In this document: piece by piece, positions 50,144 through 60,393 of the stretch
How positions within the stretch are numbered: position 1 is the first letter of the stretch
Layout: the number at the start of each line of letters is the position of its first letter
Origin: Citrobacter telavivensis
GTDB lineage: Bacteria; Pseudomonadota; Gammaproteobacteria; Enterobacterales; Enterobacteriaceae
Assembly (NCBI GenBank): GCA_009363175.1
Contig: CP045205.1
Coordinates: forward strand, 2,170,001 to 2,234,000
Length of the DNA: 64,000 nucleotides
Direction: 5' to 3'
The notes under the pieces: model-generated
Database searches by the model: none
What the model was told of the DNA's origin: nothing
What the model saw: only the letters and a program-made list of their open reading frames with translations
Program-made: the position numbers and the translations under genes

Positions 50144-52879
50144 ATGCTGACTATGGCTACGATTCATGTAGACGGCAAAGAATATGAGGTCAACGGAGCG
50201 GACAACCTGCTGGAAGCTTGTCTGTCTCTCGGCCTTGATATTCCGTACTTTTGCTGGCATCCGGCGCTGGGAAGCGTTGGTGCTTGCCGCCAGTGTGCGG
50301 TGAAGCAATACCAAAACGCGGAAGACACGCGTGGTCGCCTGGTGATGTCTTGTATGACACCGGCCACCGAAGGCACGTTTATTTCGATTGACGACGAAGA
50401 AGCGAAACAGTTCCGCGAAAGCGTGGTGGAGTGGTTAATGACCAACCACCCGCACGATTGTCCGGTCTGTGAAGAGGGCGGTAACTGTCATCTTCAGGAT
50501 ATGACCGTGATGACCGGCCACAGTTTCCGTCGTTATCGTTTCACCAAGCGTACTCACCGCAATCAGGACCTCGGACCGTTCATCTCTCACGAAATGAACC
50601 GCTGTATCGCCTGCTATCGCTGCGTGCGTTACTACAAAGATTATGCAGACGGCACCGATCTTGGCGTGTATGGCGCGCACGATAACGTCTACTTCGGTCG
50701 CCCGGAAGATGGCACGCTGGAAAGCGAGTTCTCCGGCAACCTGGTGGAAATCTGCCCGACCGGCGTCTTCACTGATAAAACGCACTCCGAGCGTTATAAC
50801 CGTAAATGGGACATGCAGTTTGCACCGAGCATCTGCCAGCAGTGTTCCATCGGCTGTAACACCAGCCCGGGCGAGCGCTACGGCGAACTGCGTCGTATCG
50901 AAAACCGCTACAATGGGACCGTTAACCATTACTTCCTCTGCGACCGCGGTCGTTTTGGCTATGGTTACGTGAACCTGAAAGACCGTCCGCGTCAGCCGGT
51001 ACAGCGTCGTGGCGATGACCTGATCACCCTCAACGCCGAGCAGGCGATGCAGGGCGCGGCAGACATTCTGCGTCAGTCGAAGAAAGTGATTGGCATCGGT
51101 TCTCCGCGCGCCAGCGTCGAGAGCAACTTCGCGCTGCGTGAACTGGTTGGAGCGGAAAACTTCTACACCGGGATTGCACATTCCGAGCAGGAACGTCTGC
51201 AACTGGCACTGAAAGTGCTGCGTGAGGGCGGAGTGCATACCCCTGCGCTGCGTGATATCGAATCTTACGATGCGGTGCTGGTGCTGGGCGAAGACATCAC
51301 TCAGACCGGTGCTCGCGTTGCGCTGGCCGTGCGTCAGGCGGTAAAAGGCAAAGCACGCGAAATGGCGGCAGCCCAGAAAGTGGCTGACTGGCAGATTGCG
51401 GCGATCCTCAACATCGGCCAACGTGCGAAGCATCCGCTGTTCGTGACCAACGTGGACAACACGCGTCTGGATGATATCGCTGCCTGGACCTACCGTGCGC
51501 CGGTTGAAGATCAGGCGCGCTTAGGTTTCGCTATCGCCCACGCGCTGGACAACACGGCACCAGCCGTTGACGGCATCAGCAGCGATTTGCAAAACAAAAT
51601 CGACGTGATCGTTCAGGCGCTGGCCGGGGCGAAAAAACCGCTGATTATTTCTGGCACCAACGCCGGTAGCACTGAAGTGATTCAGGCGGCTGCCAACGTG
51701 GCGAAAGCGCTGAAAGGTCGCGGGGCTGACGTCGGCATCACGATGATTGCCCGTTCTGTTAACAGTATGGGCCTGGGCATTATGGGTGGCGGTTCACTTG
51801 ATGATGCGTTGACTGAACTGGAAACCGGTCGTGCAGACGCGGTGGTAGTGCTGGAAAACGATCTGCATCGTCACGCGTCGGCAACGCGCGTGAATGCCGC
51901 GCTGGCAAAAGCGCCGCTGGTAATGGTGGTTGACCATCAGCGCACCGCGATCATGGACAACGCCCACCTGGTGCTTTCTGCGGCAAGCTTTGCCGAAAGC
52001 GACGGTACGGTCATCAACAACGAAGGCCGCGCTCAGCGTTTCTTCCAGGTTTACGATCCGGCGTACTACGACGCCAACACCATTATGCTGGAAAGCTGGC
52101 GCTGGCTGCATTCGCTGCACAGCACCGTGCAGAGCCGCGAAGTGGACTGGACGCAGCTTGACCACGTTATCGACGCTGTAGTTGCCGCGATACCTGAACT
52201 GGCCGGCATTAAAGACGCTGCGCCGGATGCCACCTTCCGCATTCGTGGACAGAAACTGGCGCGTGAGCCGCACCGTTACAGCGGTCGTACAGCCATGCGC
52301 GCGAACATCAGCGTTCATGAACCGCGTCAGCCGCAGGACAAAGACACGATGTTTGCCTTCTCGATGGAAGGGAACAACCAGCCGTCCGCGCCGCGTTCAC
52401 AGATTCCATTTGCCTGGGCTCCGGGCTGGAACTCCCCGCAGGCGTGGAACAAGTTCCAGGATGAAGTGGGCGGTAAGCTGCGTCATGGCGATCCGGGTGT
52501 GCGTCTGATCGAAGCGTCAGAAGGCGGTCTGGATTATTTCACGACCGTTCCGGCGAGCTTCCAGGCGCAGGACGGACAGTGGCGTATCGCGCCGTACTAC
52601 CATCTGTTTGGTAGCGACGAATTGTCTCAGCGCGCGCCGGTCTTCCAGAGCCGCATGCCGCAACCGTACATCAAACTCAACCCGGCCGATGCCGCGAAGT
52701 TGGGCGTGAATGCCGGTACCCGCGTCTCCTTTAGCTACGATGGCAATACGGTCACGCTACCGGTTGAAATCGCTGAAGGGTTGACGGCAGGGCAGGTCGG
52801 TTTGCCGATGGGCATGCCGGGCATTGCCCCTGTTCTGGCGGGCGCACGTCTTGAGGATCTGCAGGAGGCACAACAATGA
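50144..52879 (+). CDS. nuoG: NADH-quinone oxidoreductase subunit G
   Basis: 911 residues. Carries the clusters N1b, N4, N5 and N7. N-terminal 2Fe-2S ferredoxin domain (CWHPALGSVGACRQCAV...CMTP), the N5 loop HDCPVCEEGGNCHLQDM with its histidine ligand, N4 in NRCIACYRCVRYY, and N7 in CQQCSIGCNTSPGERYGELRR. The rest is a molybdopterin oxidoreductase-like fold without the cofactor. Start ATG 50144 or 50153 (MATIHVDGKEY); the ERIC upstream ends about 45 bases earlier. Confidence 0.97.
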   Translation: MLTMATIHVDGKEYEVNGADNLLEACLSLGLDIPYFCWHPALGSVGACRQCAVKQYQNAEDTRGRLVMSCMTPATEGTFISIDDEEAKQFRESVVEWLMTNHPHDCPVCEEGGNCHLQDMTVMTGHSFRRYRFTKRTHRNQDLGPFISHEMNRCIACYRCVRYYKDYADGTDLGVYGAHDNVYFGRPEDGTLESEFSGNLVEICPTGVFTDKTHSERYNRKWDMQFAPSICQQCSIGCNTSPGERYGELRRIENRYNGTVNHYFLCDRGRFGYGYVNLKDRPRQPVQRRGDDLITLNAEQAMQGAADILRQSKKVIGIGSPRASVESNFALRELVGAENFYTGIAHSEQERLQLALKVLREGGVHTPALRDIESYDAVLVLGEDITQTGARVALAVRQAVKGKAREMAAAQKVADWQIAAILNIGQRAKHPLFVTNVDNTRLDDIAAWTYRAPVEDQARLGFAIAHALDNTAPAVDGISSDLQNKIDVIVQALAGAKKPLIISGTNAGSTEVIQAAANVAKALKGRGADVGITMIARSVNSMGLGIMGGGSLDDALTELETGRADAVVVLENDLHRHASATRVNAALAKAPLVMVVDHQRTAIMDNAHLVLSAASFAESDGTVINNEGRAQRFFQVYDPAYYDANTIMLESWRWLHSLHSTVQSREVDWTQLDHVIDAVVAAIPELAGIKDAAPDATFRIRGQKLAREPHRYSGRTAMRANISVHEPRQPQDKDTMFAFSMEGNNQPSAPRSQIPFAWAPGWNSPQAWNKFQDEVGGKLRHGDPGVRLIEASEGGLDYFTTVPASFQAQDGQWRIAPYYHLFGSDELSQRAPVFQSRMPQPYIKLNPADAAKLGVNAGTRVSFSYDGNTVTLPVEIAEGLTAGQVGLPMGMPGIAPVLAGARLEDLQEAQQ

Positions 52880-53853
52880 GTTGGATTACACCGGATCTGA
52901 TTGAGATCCTGCTGACCATCCTCAAAGCGGTGGTGATCCTGCTGGTGGTGGTCACCTGCGGGGCATTCATGAGCTTTGGCGAACGTCGTCTGCTGGGGCT
53001 GTTCCAGAACCGTTACGGACCGAACCGTGTAGGCTGGGGCGGTTCGCTCCAGTTGGTCGCGGACATGATTAAGATGTTCTTTAAAGAAGACTGGATCCCG
53101 AAATTCTCGGATCGCGTCATCTTTACGCTTGCGCCAATGATTGCCTTTACTTCGCTGCTGTTGGCGTTTGCCATCGTGCCGGTGAGTCCGGGTTGGGTGG
53201 TTGCGGATCTGAACATCGGGATCCTGTTCTTCCTGATGATGGCGGGTCTGGCGGTGTATGCGGTGCTGTTCGCCGGTTGGTCGAGCAACAACAAATACTC
53301 GCTGTTGGGTGCAATGCGTGCGTCTGCGCAGACGCTCAGCTACGAAGTGTTCCTCGGACTTTCCCTGATGGGCGTGGTGGCGCAGGCCGGTTCATTTAAC
53401 ATGACCGACATCGTCAACAATCAGGCCGATATCTGGAACGTTATTCCGCAGTTCTTTGGTTTTGTCACCTTCGCTATCGCAGGCGTGGCGGTGTGTCACC
53501 GTCACCCGTTTGACCAGCCGGAAGCCGAGCAGGAACTGGCCGATGGTTATCACATTGAATACTCCGGGATGAAGTTCGGTCTGTTCTTTGTGGGGGAGTA
53601 CATCGGTATCGTCACCATTTCTGCGCTGATGGTTACCTTGTTCTTCGGTGGCTGGCATGGCCCGTTATTACCGCCATTCATCTGGTTCGCGCTGAAAACC
53701 GCGTTCTTCATGATGATGTTCATTTTGATTCGTGCGTCGTTACCGCGTCCTCGTTATGACCAGGTAATGTCCTTCGGCTGGAAGATCTGCCTGCCGCTGA
53801 CGCTCATCAACTTGCTGGTAACGGCGGCTGTCATTCTCTGGCAGGCGCAATAA
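52876..53853 (+). CDS. nuoH: NADH-quinone oxidoreductase subunit H
   Basis: 325 residues, eight membrane helices. Links the quinone site to the proton channels. Conserved SFGERRLLGLFQNRYGPNRVG (about 36-56) and the acidic loop CHRHPFDQPEAEQELADGYHIEYSGMKFG. Overlaps nuoG by four bases; nuoI starts 14 bases later. Confidence 0.97.
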   Translation: MSWITPDLIEILLTILKAVVILLVVVTCGAFMSFGERRLLGLFQNRYGPNRVGWGGSLQLVADMIKMFFKEDWIPKFSDRVIFTLAPMIAFTSLLLAFAIVPVSPGWVVADLNIGILFFLMMAGLAVYAVLFAGWSSNNKYSLLGAMRASAQTLSYEVFLGLSLMGVVAQAGSFNMTDIVNNQADIWNVIPQFFGFVTFAIAGVAVCHRHPFDQPEAEQELADGYHIEYSGMKFGLFFVGEYIGIVTISALMVTLFFGGWHGPLLPPFIWFALKTAFFMMMFILIRASLPRPRYDQVMSFGWKICLPLTLINLLVTAAVILWQAQ

Positions 53854-53867
53854 GGGACACAAAGACC

Positions 53868-54410
53868 ATGACCTTAAAAGAATTGTTAGTAGGTTTCGGC
53901 ACCCAGGTACGCAGTATCTGGATGATCGGCCTGCACGCGTTCGCGAAACGCGAAACGCAGATGTACCCGGAAGAGCCGGTCTATCTACCGCCCCGTTTTC
54001 GTGGTCGTATCGTTCTGACGCGCGACCCGGACGGCGAGGAGCGCTGCGTTGCCTGTAACCTGTGTGCGGTAGCGTGTCCGGTAGGCTGTATTTCTCTGCA
54101 AAAAGCGGAGACCAAAGACGGTCGCTGGTATCCGGAGTTTTTCCGCATCAACTTCTCACGCTGCATTTTCTGCGGTCTGTGCGAAGAAGCCTGTCCGACA
54201 ACCGCGATTCAGCTTACGCCAGATTTCGAACTGGGTGAGTACAAGCGCCAGGATCTGGTTTACGAGAAAGAGGATCTGCTGATCTCCGGTCCGGGTAAAT
54301 ATCCGGAATATAACTTCTACCGGATGGCAGGTATGGCAATCGACGGCAAAGATAAGGGCGAAGCAGAGAACGAAGCTAAGCCTATCGACGTCAAGAGCCT
54401 GTTACCGTAA
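53868..54410 (+). CDS. nuoI: NADH-quinone oxidoreductase subunit I
   Basis: 180 residues. Holds the 4Fe-4S clusters N6a and N6b in two ferredoxin motifs: CVACNLCAVACPVGC (about 60-74) and CIFCGLCEEACPTTA (about 99-113). Connects NuoG to NuoB in the electron path. nuoJ follows after 11 bases. Confidence 0.98.
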   Translation: MTLKELLVGFGTQVRSIWMIGLHAFAKRETQMYPEEPVYLPPRFRGRIVLTRDPDGEERCVACNLCAVACPVGCISLQKAETKDGRWYPEFFRINFSRCIFCGLCEEACPTTAIQLTPDFELGEYKRQDLVYEKEDLLISGPGKYPEYNFYRMAGMAIDGKDKGEAENEAKPIDVKSLLP

Positions 54411-54421
54411 GGAGAGGGGCA

Positions 54422-54976
54422 ATGGAGTTCGCTTTTTATATCTGTGGCCTGGTCGCCATTCTCGCTACCTTGCGGGTGATCACCCATACCAATCCGGTGC
54501 ACGCGCTGCTGTACCTGATTATTTCGCTGCTGGCGATTTCTGGAGTGTTCTTCTCGCTGGGGGCTTACTTCGCGGGTGCGCTGGAAATTATCGTTTATGC
54601 CGGCGCCATTATGGTGCTGTTCGTGTTCGTGGTGATGATGCTTAACCTGGGCGGTTCTGAAATCGAACAGGAGCGCCAGTGGCTGAAACCGCAGGTGTGG
54701 ATTGGTCCGGCGATTCTGTCGGCCATCATGCTGGTGGTGATTGTGTACGCCATTTTGGGTGTTAACGACCAGGGTATCGACGGTACGCCAATCAGCGCGA
54801 AAGCGGTGGGTATTACACTGTTCGGGCCTTATGTACTGGCGGTTGAGCTGGCGTCCATGCTGCTGCTGGCGGGGCTGGTTGTCGCCTTCCACGTCGGTCG
54901 CGAAGAGCGCTCTGGCGAAGTGCTGAACAACCGGAAAGACGACAGCGCGAAAAGAAAAACGGAGGAGCACGCATGA
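54422..54976 (+). CDS. nuoJ: NADH-quinone oxidoreductase subunit J
   Basis: 184 residues, five membrane helices. The third contains the pi-bulge region with [19 protein letters not shown] (about 59-77), which changes shape during coupling. The C-terminal tail is charged. Overlaps nuoK by four bases. Confidence 0.97.
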
Positions 54977-55275
54977 TCCCCTTACAACATGGACTGATCC
55001 TCGCTGCGATTTTATTCGTTCTGGGCTTAACCGGTCTGGTTATCCGCCGCAATCTGCTGTTTATGCTGATCGGTCTGGAAATCATGATCAACGCTTCCGC
55101 GCTGGCCTTTGTGGTCGCCGGTAGCTATTGGGGCCAGACCGATGGTCAGGTGATGTATATTCTCGCTATCAGCCTTGCGGCTGCCGAAGCGAGTATTGGA
55201 CTTGCGCTGTTGCTGCAACTTCATCGCCGTCGCCAGAACCTGAACATCGATTCAGTAAGTGAGATGCGTGGATGA
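54973..55275 (+). CDS. nuoK: NADH-quinone oxidoreductase subunit K
   Basis: 100 residues, three membrane helices with the two conserved glutamates used in proton transfer (Glu36 in [10 protein letters not shown], Glu72 in [11 protein letters not shown]). Overlaps nuoL by four bases. Confidence 0.98.
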
Positions 55276-57113
55276 ACATGCTTGCCTTAACCATCATTCT
55301 GCCATTGATTGGCTTTGTCCTGCTGGCGTTCTCTCGCGGACGCTGGTCAGAAAATCTCTCCGCCACCGTAGGCGTGGGCTCCATCGGTCTGGCGGCGCTG
55401 GTCACCGCCTTTGTGGGTGTCGACTTCTTCGCGAACGGCAAGCAGGCGTTTAGCGTCCCGCTGTGGACGTGGATGTCTGTCGGTGACTTCAACATTGGTT
55501 TTAACCTGGTACTGGACGGCCTGTCGCTGACCATGCTGTCGGTGGTCACCGGTGTTGGCTTCCTGATCCACATGTTCGCGTCCTGGTACATGCGCGGTGA
55601 AGAGGGGTATTCCCGCTTCTTCGCCTACACCAACCTGTTTATCGCCAGCATGGTTGTTCTGGTGCTGGCCGATAACCTGCTGTTGATGTACCTCGGCTGG
55701 GAAGGGGTGGGTCTGTGCTCCTATCTGCTGATCGGTTTCTACTACACCGATCCGAAGAATGGCGCGGCGGCCATGAAAGCGTTTGTCGTGACCCGTGTGG
55801 GTGACGTGTTCCTCGCCTTCGCACTGTTCATTCTGTACAACGAACTGGGCACCCTGAACTTCCGCGAGATGGTGGAACTGGCGCCGGCACACTTCGCCGC
55901 AGGCAACAATATGCTGACGTGGGCGACGCTGATGCTGCTGGGTGGCGCGGTCGGTAAATCGGCACAGCTGCCGTTGCAGACATGGCTGGCTGACGCGATG
56001 GCGGGCCCGACGCCTGTTTCCGCGTTGATCCACGCCGCAACGATGGTCACCGCCGGTGTCTACCTGATTGCCCGTACCCACGGCCTGTTCCTGATGACCC
56101 CGGAAATTCTGCATCTGGTGGGTATCGTTGGTGCGGTGACGCTGGTGATGGCAGGGTTTGCTGCCCTGGTACAGACCGACATCAAACGCGTACTCGCCTA
56201 TTCCACCATGAGCCAGATAGGCTACATGTTCCTGGCGCTGGGCGTTCAGGCATGGGATGCGGCGATTTTCCACCTGATGACGCACGCCTTCTTTAAAGCG
56301 CTGCTGTTCCTGGCGTCCGGTTCCGTCATTCTGGCCTGCCATCACGAACAGAACATCTTCAAGATGGGCGGCCTGCGTAAGTCCATTCCGCTGGTTTATC
56401 TCTGCTTCCTGGTGGGGGGCGCGGCGCTGTCGGCACTGCCATTGATTACTGCTGGCTTCTTCAGTAAGGATGAGATTCTGGCGGGGGCCATGGCAAATGG
56501 TCATATCAATCTGATGGTGGCAGGTCTGGTCGGTGCATTCATGACCTCCCTGTATACCTTCCGTATGATTTTCATCGTGTTCCACGGTAAAGAACAAATT
56601 CACGCTCATGCAGGGAAGGGGATTACTCACCACCTGCCGTTGATTGTCCTGATGATTCTGTCCACCTTCATTGGCGCGCTGATTGTACCGCCGCTGCAGG
56701 GGGTATTGCCGCAGACAACAGAACTTGAGCATGGCCGCGTGATGACCCTGGAAATTACCTCTGGCGTGGTGGCGATTGCGGGCATCCTGATTGCTGCATG
56801 GCTGTGGCTGGGTAAACGTACGCTTGTGACGTCGATTGCCAACAGTGCGCCTGGCCGTCTGCTGGGGACCTGGTGGTATAACGCCTGGGGCTTCGACTGG
56901 CTGTACGACAAAGTGTTCGTTAAGCCATTCCTTGGCGTCGCCTGGCTGCTTAAACGCGATCCGCTTAATGCGCTGATGAACGTACCGGCAATTCTTTCCC
57001 GCTTCGCAGGTAAAGGTCTGCTGTTCAGCGAGAACGGTTATCTGCGCTGGTATGTCGCGTCAATGAGCATTGGCGCCGTCGTGGTGCTGGCACTGCTGAT
57101 GGTATTGCGTTGA
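55272..57113 (+). CDS. nuoL: NADH-quinone oxidoreductase subunit L
   Basis: 613 residues. The terminal antiporter-like proton channel (Mrp type), with the key glutamate in [18 protein letters not shown] (Glu144 by my count), the lysine block [31 protein letters not shown] and a long amphipathic helix near the C-terminus that ties the membrane arm together (about 505-580). A REP pair follows before nuoM. Confidence 0.97.
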
Positions 57114-57133
57114 GTTTGAGGATTGGGGTGTTT

Positions 57134-57201
57134 TGCCCGGTGGCGCAGGGCTTACCGGGCCTACGAAACGTAGGTCGGATAAGCGCTAGCGCCATCCGAC
57201 A
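57134..57201. repeat. BIME (two REP units) between nuoL and nuoM
   Basis: Unit 1 TGCCCGGTGGCGCAGGGCTTACCGGGCCTAC (57134-57164) and inverted unit 2 GTAGGTCGGATAAGCGC..CGCCATCCGACA (57170-57201). It sits inside the nuo transcript. Confidence 0.92.
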
Positions 57202-57275
57202 GTACCCAAAAGAATTTTCGAAATTCGTTGAAAATCAGGTCCTTTAGAGGACTTTTACAAGGAATAAAGATCACC

Positions 57276-58805
57276 ATGTTATTACCCTGGTTGATACTAA
57301 TCCCCTTTATCGGTGGCTTTCTGTGCTGGCAGACCGAACGCTTTGGCGTGAAGGTGCCGCGCTGGATAGCGCTGGTAACCATGGGACTGACGCTCGCGCT
57401 TGGCCTGCAACTGTGGCTACAGGGCGGCTATTCGCTGACGCAATCTTCTGGCATTCCGCAGTGGCAGTCTGAATTTGTCCTGCCGTGGATCCCGCGCTTT
57501 GGCATCTCAATTCATCTGGCAATCGACGGCTTGTCGCTGCTGATGGTGGTGCTAACCGGCCTGCTCGGCGTTCTGGCGGTACTGTGCTCCTGGCGAGAAA
57601 TCGAAAAATATCAGGGCTTTTTCCACCTGAACCTGATGTGGATCCTCGGCGGCGTTATCGGTGTGTTCCTTGCCATCGACATGTTCCTGTTCTTCTTCTT
57701 CTGGGAAATGATGTTGGTGCCGATGTACTTCCTGATCGCGTTGTGGGGCCATAAGGCGTCTGACGGTAAAACGCGTATCACGGCGGCAACCAAGTTCTTC
57801 ATTTACACCCAGGCGAGTGGTCTGGTGATGCTGATTGCCATCCTGGCGCTGGTGTTCGTTCACCACAATGCGACCGGCGTGTGGACCTTCAACTATGAAG
57901 ACCTGCTGAAAACCCCGATGTCGCACGGCGTCGAGTATCTGCTGATGCTGGGCTTCTTCATCGCGTTTGCGGTGAAAATGCCGGTGGTTCCGCTGCACGG
58001 CTGGCTGCCGGATGCGCACTCCCAGGCCCCGACCGCGGGTTCCGTTGACCTCGCCGGTATTTTGCTGAAAACCGCCGCTTACGGTCTGCTCCGCTTCTCC
58101 CTGCCGCTGTTCCCGAACGCGTCGGCGGAATTCGCGCCTATCGCGATGTGGCTGGGTGTCATCGGTATCTTCTACGGTGCGTGGATGGCGTTCACGCAGT
58201 ACGACATCAAACGTCTGATCGCCTACACCTCGGTTTCACACATGGGCTTCGTGCTGATTGCCATCTACACCGGCAGCCAACTGGCATATCAGGGGGCGGT
58301 GATTCAGATGATCGCGCACGGCCTGTCCGCGGCGGGTCTGTTCATTCTGTGTGGTCAGTTGTACGAACGTCTGCACACTCGCGACATGCGCATGATGGGC
58401 GGTTTGTGGGGCAAAATGAAATGGTTGCCTGCACTGTCTATGTTCTTCGCGGTGGCGACGCTGGGTATGCCAGGTACCGGTAACTTCGTTGGCGAATTCA
58501 TGATCCTGTTCGGCAGCTACCAGGTGGTTCCGGTCATCACCGTGATTTCGACCTTTGGTCTGGTGTTTGCCTCTGTTTACTCGCTGGCGATGCTGCATCG
58601 CGCTTACTTCGGTAAAGCAAAGAGCCAGATTGCAAAACAAGAACTGCCAGGGATGTCGCTGCGTGAGCTGTTTATCATCCTGTTGCTGGTCGTGCTTCTG
58701 GTACTGCTTGGCTTCTATCCGCAGCCGATTCTGGATACCTCGCATTCTGCGATGAGCAACATCCAGCAGTGGTTTGTTAATTCCGTTACTACTACAAGGC
58801 CGTAA
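57276..58805 (+). CDS. nuoM: NADH-quinone oxidoreductase subunit M
   Basis: 509 residues, as in E. coli. Antiporter-like proton channel. Conserved glutamate in FFFFWEMMLVPMYFLI, channel lysine in FAVKMPVVPLHGWLPDAHSQAPTAGSV, and the discontinuous helix region MGFVLIAIYTGSQLA. I start at ATG 57276, preceded by AAGGAATAA, not at the longer frame from 57228. The 162-base gap after nuoL contains the REP pair. Confidence 0.97.
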   Translation: MLLPWLILIPFIGGFLCWQTERFGVKVPRWIALVTMGLTLALGLQLWLQGGYSLTQSSGIPQWQSEFVLPWIPRFGISIHLAIDGLSLLMVVLTGLLGVLAVLCSWREIEKYQGFFHLNLMWILGGVIGVFLAIDMFLFFFFWEMMLVPMYFLIALWGHKASDGKTRITAATKFFIYTQASGLVMLIAILALVFVHHNATGVWTFNYEDLLKTPMSHGVEYLLMLGFFIAFAVKMPVVPLHGWLPDAHSQAPTAGSVDLAGILLKTAAYGLLRFSLPLFPNASAEFAPIAMWLGVIGIFYGAWMAFTQYDIKRLIAYTSVSHMGFVLIAIYTGSQLAYQGAVIQMIAHGLSAAGLFILCGQLYERLHTRDMRMMGGLWGKMKWLPALSMFFAVATLGMPGTGNFVGEFMILFGSYQVVPVITVISTFGLVFASVYSLAMLHRAYFGKAKSQIAKQELPGMSLRELFIILLLVVLLVLLGFYPQPILDTSHSAMSNIQQWFVNSVTTTRP

Positions 58806-58811
58806 ATCGCC

Positions 58812-60269
58812 ATGACAATAACTCCACAACACCTGATTGCGCTGCTACCGCTGCTGATCGTCGGCTTGACGGTGGTGGTTGTGATGCTCTCCATTGCGTG
58901 GCGACGCAATCACTTCCTCAATGCCACGCTGTCGGTCATTGGGCTTAACGCCGCGCTGGTTTCGCTCTGGTTTGTTGGCCAGGCTGGCGCGATGGATGTC
59001 ACCCCGCTGATGCGGGTTGACGGTTTCGCGATGCTCTATACCGGACTGGTTCTGCTGGCGAGTCTGGCGACCTGTACCTTTGCCTACCCGTGGCTGGAAG
59101 GCTATGACGACAACCGGGAAGAGTTCTACCTGCTGGTGCTGATTGCCGCGCTGGGCGGTATTCTGCTGGCGAACGCGAATCATCTGGCGGCGCTGTTCCT
59201 CGGTATCGAGCTTATCTCCCTGCCGCTGTTCGGCCTGGTGGGTTATGCGTTCCGTCAGAAACGATCGCTTGAAGCCAGTATCAAATACACCATCCTGTCT
59301 GCCGCCGCCTCTTCATTCCTGCTGTTCGGTATGGCGCTGGTGTACGCGCAGTCTGGCAACCTGTCGTTTGTTGCGCTTGGTAAGAGCCTCGGCGACGGTA
59401 TGCTGAACGAGCCGCTGCTGCTGGCAGGCTTCGGGATGATGATTGTGGGACTGGGCTTTAAACTCTCGCTGGTTCCGTTCCACCTCTGGACGCCAGACGT
59501 GTACCAGGGCGCTCCGGCTCCGGTTTCCACCTTCCTGGCGACGGCGAGCAAAATCGCTATCTTCGGTGTGGTGATGCGTCTGTTCCTGTACGCGCCGGTT
59601 GGCAACAGTGAAGCGGTTCGCGTGGTGTTGGGCGTGATTGCCTTTGCCTCCATCATCTTCGGTAACCTGATGGCGCTGAGCCAGACCAACATCAAGCGTC
59701 TGCTCGGTTACTCGTCTATCTCTCACCTCGGCTACCTGCTGGTGGCACTGATTGCCTTGCAGAGCGGCGAGATGTCAATGGAAGCGGTCGGCGTTTACCT
59801 CGCCGGTTACCTGTTCAGCAGCCTCGGCGCATTCGGCGTAGTCAGCCTGATGTCCAGCCCGTACCGTGGCCCGGATGCCGATTCTCTGTTCTCCTACCGT
59901 GGTCTGTTCTGGCATCGTCCGATCCTCGCGGCAGTGATGACGGTGATGATGCTGTCTCTGGCCGGTATCCCGATGACGCTGGGCTTTATCGGTAAGTTCT
60001 ACGTGCTGGCAGTCGGTGTGCAGGCGCACCTGTGGTGGCTGGTTGCCGCTGTGGTGGTGGGTTCCGCGATTGGTTTGTACTACTACCTGCGCGTTGCCGT
60101 GAGTCTGTACCTGAGCGCACCGCAGCAGCTTAACCGTGATGCGCCGTCTAACTGGCAGTACAGCGCAGGCGGCATCGTGGTGCTGATCTCCGCGCTGCTG
60201 GTGCTGGTGCTGGGTATCTACCCGCAGCCGCTGATAAGCATCGTGCAGTTAGCCGCACCGCTGATGTAA
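58812..60269 (+). CDS. nuoN: NADH-quinone oxidoreductase subunit N
   Basis: 485 residues. Third antiporter-like proton channel, next to the peripheral arm. Channel lysine block GLGFKLSLVPFHLWTPDVYQGAPAPVSTFLATASK, and FLGIELISLPLFGLVGY (glutamate). Starts six bases after nuoM and ends the operon at a terminator. Confidence 0.98.
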   Translation: MTITPQHLIALLPLLIVGLTVVVVMLSIAWRRNHFLNATLSVIGLNAALVSLWFVGQAGAMDVTPLMRVDGFAMLYTGLVLLASLATCTFAYPWLEGYDDNREEFYLLVLIAALGGILLANANHLAALFLGIELISLPLFGLVGYAFRQKRSLEASIKYTILSAAASSFLLFGMALVYAQSGNLSFVALGKSLGDGMLNEPLLLAGFGMMIVGLGFKLSLVPFHLWTPDVYQGAPAPVSTFLATASKIAIFGVVMRLFLYAPVGNSEAVRVVLGVIAFASIIFGNLMALSQTNIKRLLGYSSISHLGYLLVALIALQSGEMSMEAVGVYLAGYLFSSLGAFGVVSLMSSPYRGPDADSLFSYRGLFWHRPILAAVMTVMMLSLAGIPMTLGFIGKFYVLAVGVQAHLWWLVAAVVVGSAIGLYYYLRVAVSLYLSAPQQLNRDAPSNWQYSAGGIVVLISALLVLVLGIYPQPLISIVQLAAPLM

Positions 60270-60287
60270 GCGAAAAGCAGAAACGAC

Positions 60288-60311
60288 AAACCCGCTCCGG
60301 CGGGTTTTTTT
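60288..60311 (+). terminator. Rho-independent terminator of the nuo operon
   Basis: Stem AAACCCGC (60288-60295) / GCGGGTTT (60300-60307), TCCG loop, then TTTTA. Confidence 0.93.
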
Positions 60312-60393
60312 ATGCCGAATTCCATACGATGAAATACGTAAGGCGTGATTCGGTTATGGTATAACGCAGATGCCTACGTGACAGGATGCAAAA

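Noticed and set aside
55347..56732. 461-codon reverse frame over nuoL
   Set aside because: Shadow frame; Gln- and His-rich composition shows it is the complement of membrane-helix codons.
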